Shown here: in pieces, positions 19,649-20,008 of the stretch | Layout: every line of letters starts with the position of its first letter | How positions within the stretch are numbered: the first letter of the stretch is position 1 | NCBI GenBank assembly: GCA_002435595.1 | Contig: DJBL01000114.1 | Location: 1 to 20,008 of the forward strand | Direction: 5' to 3' | Length of the DNA: 20,008 bases | DNA from: Stenotrophomonas maltophilia | GTDB lineage: Bacteria > Pseudomonadota > Gammaproteobacteria > Xanthomonadales > Xanthomonadaceae | Translations under genes and position numbers: made by a program | Notes under the pieces: model-generated | What the model saw: the letters and a program-made list of their open reading frames with translations, nothing else | What the model was told of the DNA's origin: nothing | Databases searched by the model: none

Positions 19649-20008
19649 ATGGCCGAAATCAAGGAAGCACTTGTCCCCGATATCGGTGACTACAGCGATA
19701 TCCCGGTAATCGAGGTGCTGGTCGCCGTTGGAGACACCGTCAAGAAGGACCAGGGCCTGGTCACGCTGGAATCGGACAAGGCCACGATGGAAGTGCCGTC
19801 CTCGGTGGCCGGCGTGGTCAAGGAGATCAAGGTCAAGATCGGCGACAACCTGTCCGAGGGCAAGGTCGTGGCCCTGATCGAAGTCAGCGAGGGCGAGGCC
19901 AAGCCGGCCGCCGCCGCCGCCCCGGCCCCGGCCGCCAAGACCGAGACCGCCGAAACCGCGACCAAGGTCGAGCCGGTGGCCGCCCCGGCCCAGCCGGACA
20001 AGCTGGCC
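19649..20008 (+). CDS. aceF: Lipoyl-domain subunit of pyruvate dehydrogenase, probably E2 (partial)
   Basis: The first 120 codons, cut by the window edge. CCGGAG at 19635-19640 is 8 bases before the ATG. Residues 1-80 are a complete biotinyl/lipoyl domain: VPDIGDYSDIPVIEVLVAVGDTV, then LVTLESDKATMEVPSS with Lys44 as the lipoylated residue. An Ala/Pro-rich flexible linker follows, typical of E2 chains with swinging arms. In this group of bacteria both the dihydrolipoyl acetyltransferase (AceF) and the dihydrolipoyl dehydrogenase (Lpd) can begin with this type of domain, so the visible part does not fully settle the identity. The long Ala/Pro linker and the position behind a strong promoter favour E2, which transfers acetyl groups to CoA. 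Confidence 0.75.
   Translation, partial: MAEIKEALVPDIGDYSDIPVIEVLVAVGDTVKKDQGLVTLESDKATMEVPSSVAGVVKEIKVKIGDNLSEGKVVALIEVSEGEAKPAAAAAPAPAAKTETAETATKVEPVAAPAQPDKLA

Overview
The window is high-GC chromosomal DNA that reads as the core genome of a gammaproteobacterium of the Xanthomonas group, most likely Stenotrophomonas. Three things point there: the algZ-algR-hemC order shared with other gammaproteobacteria, an opgH gene standing without opgG, and above all two tandem GTAG-type palindromes (the SMAG REP family known from Stenotrophomonas) at 11233-11290. I see no tRNA, rRNA, CRISPR array, insertion sequence or prophage.

Layout. 1-59 is the 3' end of a gene that finishes in a DWQTF pentapeptide, as chemotaxis receptors do. 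151-873 is a secreted protein that looks like a detached periplasmic porter segment of an RND efflux pump; 944-2368 is an ArcD-type amino acid antiporter. A bidirectional terminator separates these from a small DUF2628-type membrane protein (minus), which diverges from a 59-codon ORF (plus) with a structured leader. 3325-5367 is a CirA-like TonB-dependent receptor (minus), divergent from opgH (5874-7781), the osmoregulated periplasmic glucan synthase. 7835-11207 is one co-directional run: a carboxylesterase, the LytS/AlgZ sensor kinase, the LytTR response regulator AlgR (TTG start) and hemC of tetrapyrrole synthesis.

After the REP pair come a DUF481 outer-membrane protein and a LolA-like lipoprotein (both minus). 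The lipoprotein diverges from a WYL-domain regulator that appears to be leaderless, and the regulator is followed by an orphan metQ methionine-binding lipoprotein (plus). A 181-bp convergent spacer full of inverted repeats separates metQ from glpK and glpD (minus, order glpD-glpK), which turn glycerol into dihydroxyacetone phosphate. The window ends with ompW (minus), divergent from a family-6 hypoxanthine/uracil-DNA glycosylase (plus), and the first 120 codons of a lipoyl-domain subunit of the pyruvate dehydrogenase complex, probably aceF.

Functionally most of this is housekeeping and envelope biology. The least explained items are the stand-alone RND porter-like protein, shared TGTAAAC/TATCAT operator-promoter elements at 2920-2938 and 5517-5540, interleaved inverted repeats before metQ, a REP element that supplies the stop codon of the DUF481 gene, and two candidate leaderless promoters. 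I did not find a convincing new multi-gene system. Similarities are judged from recognised motifs; no search was run.
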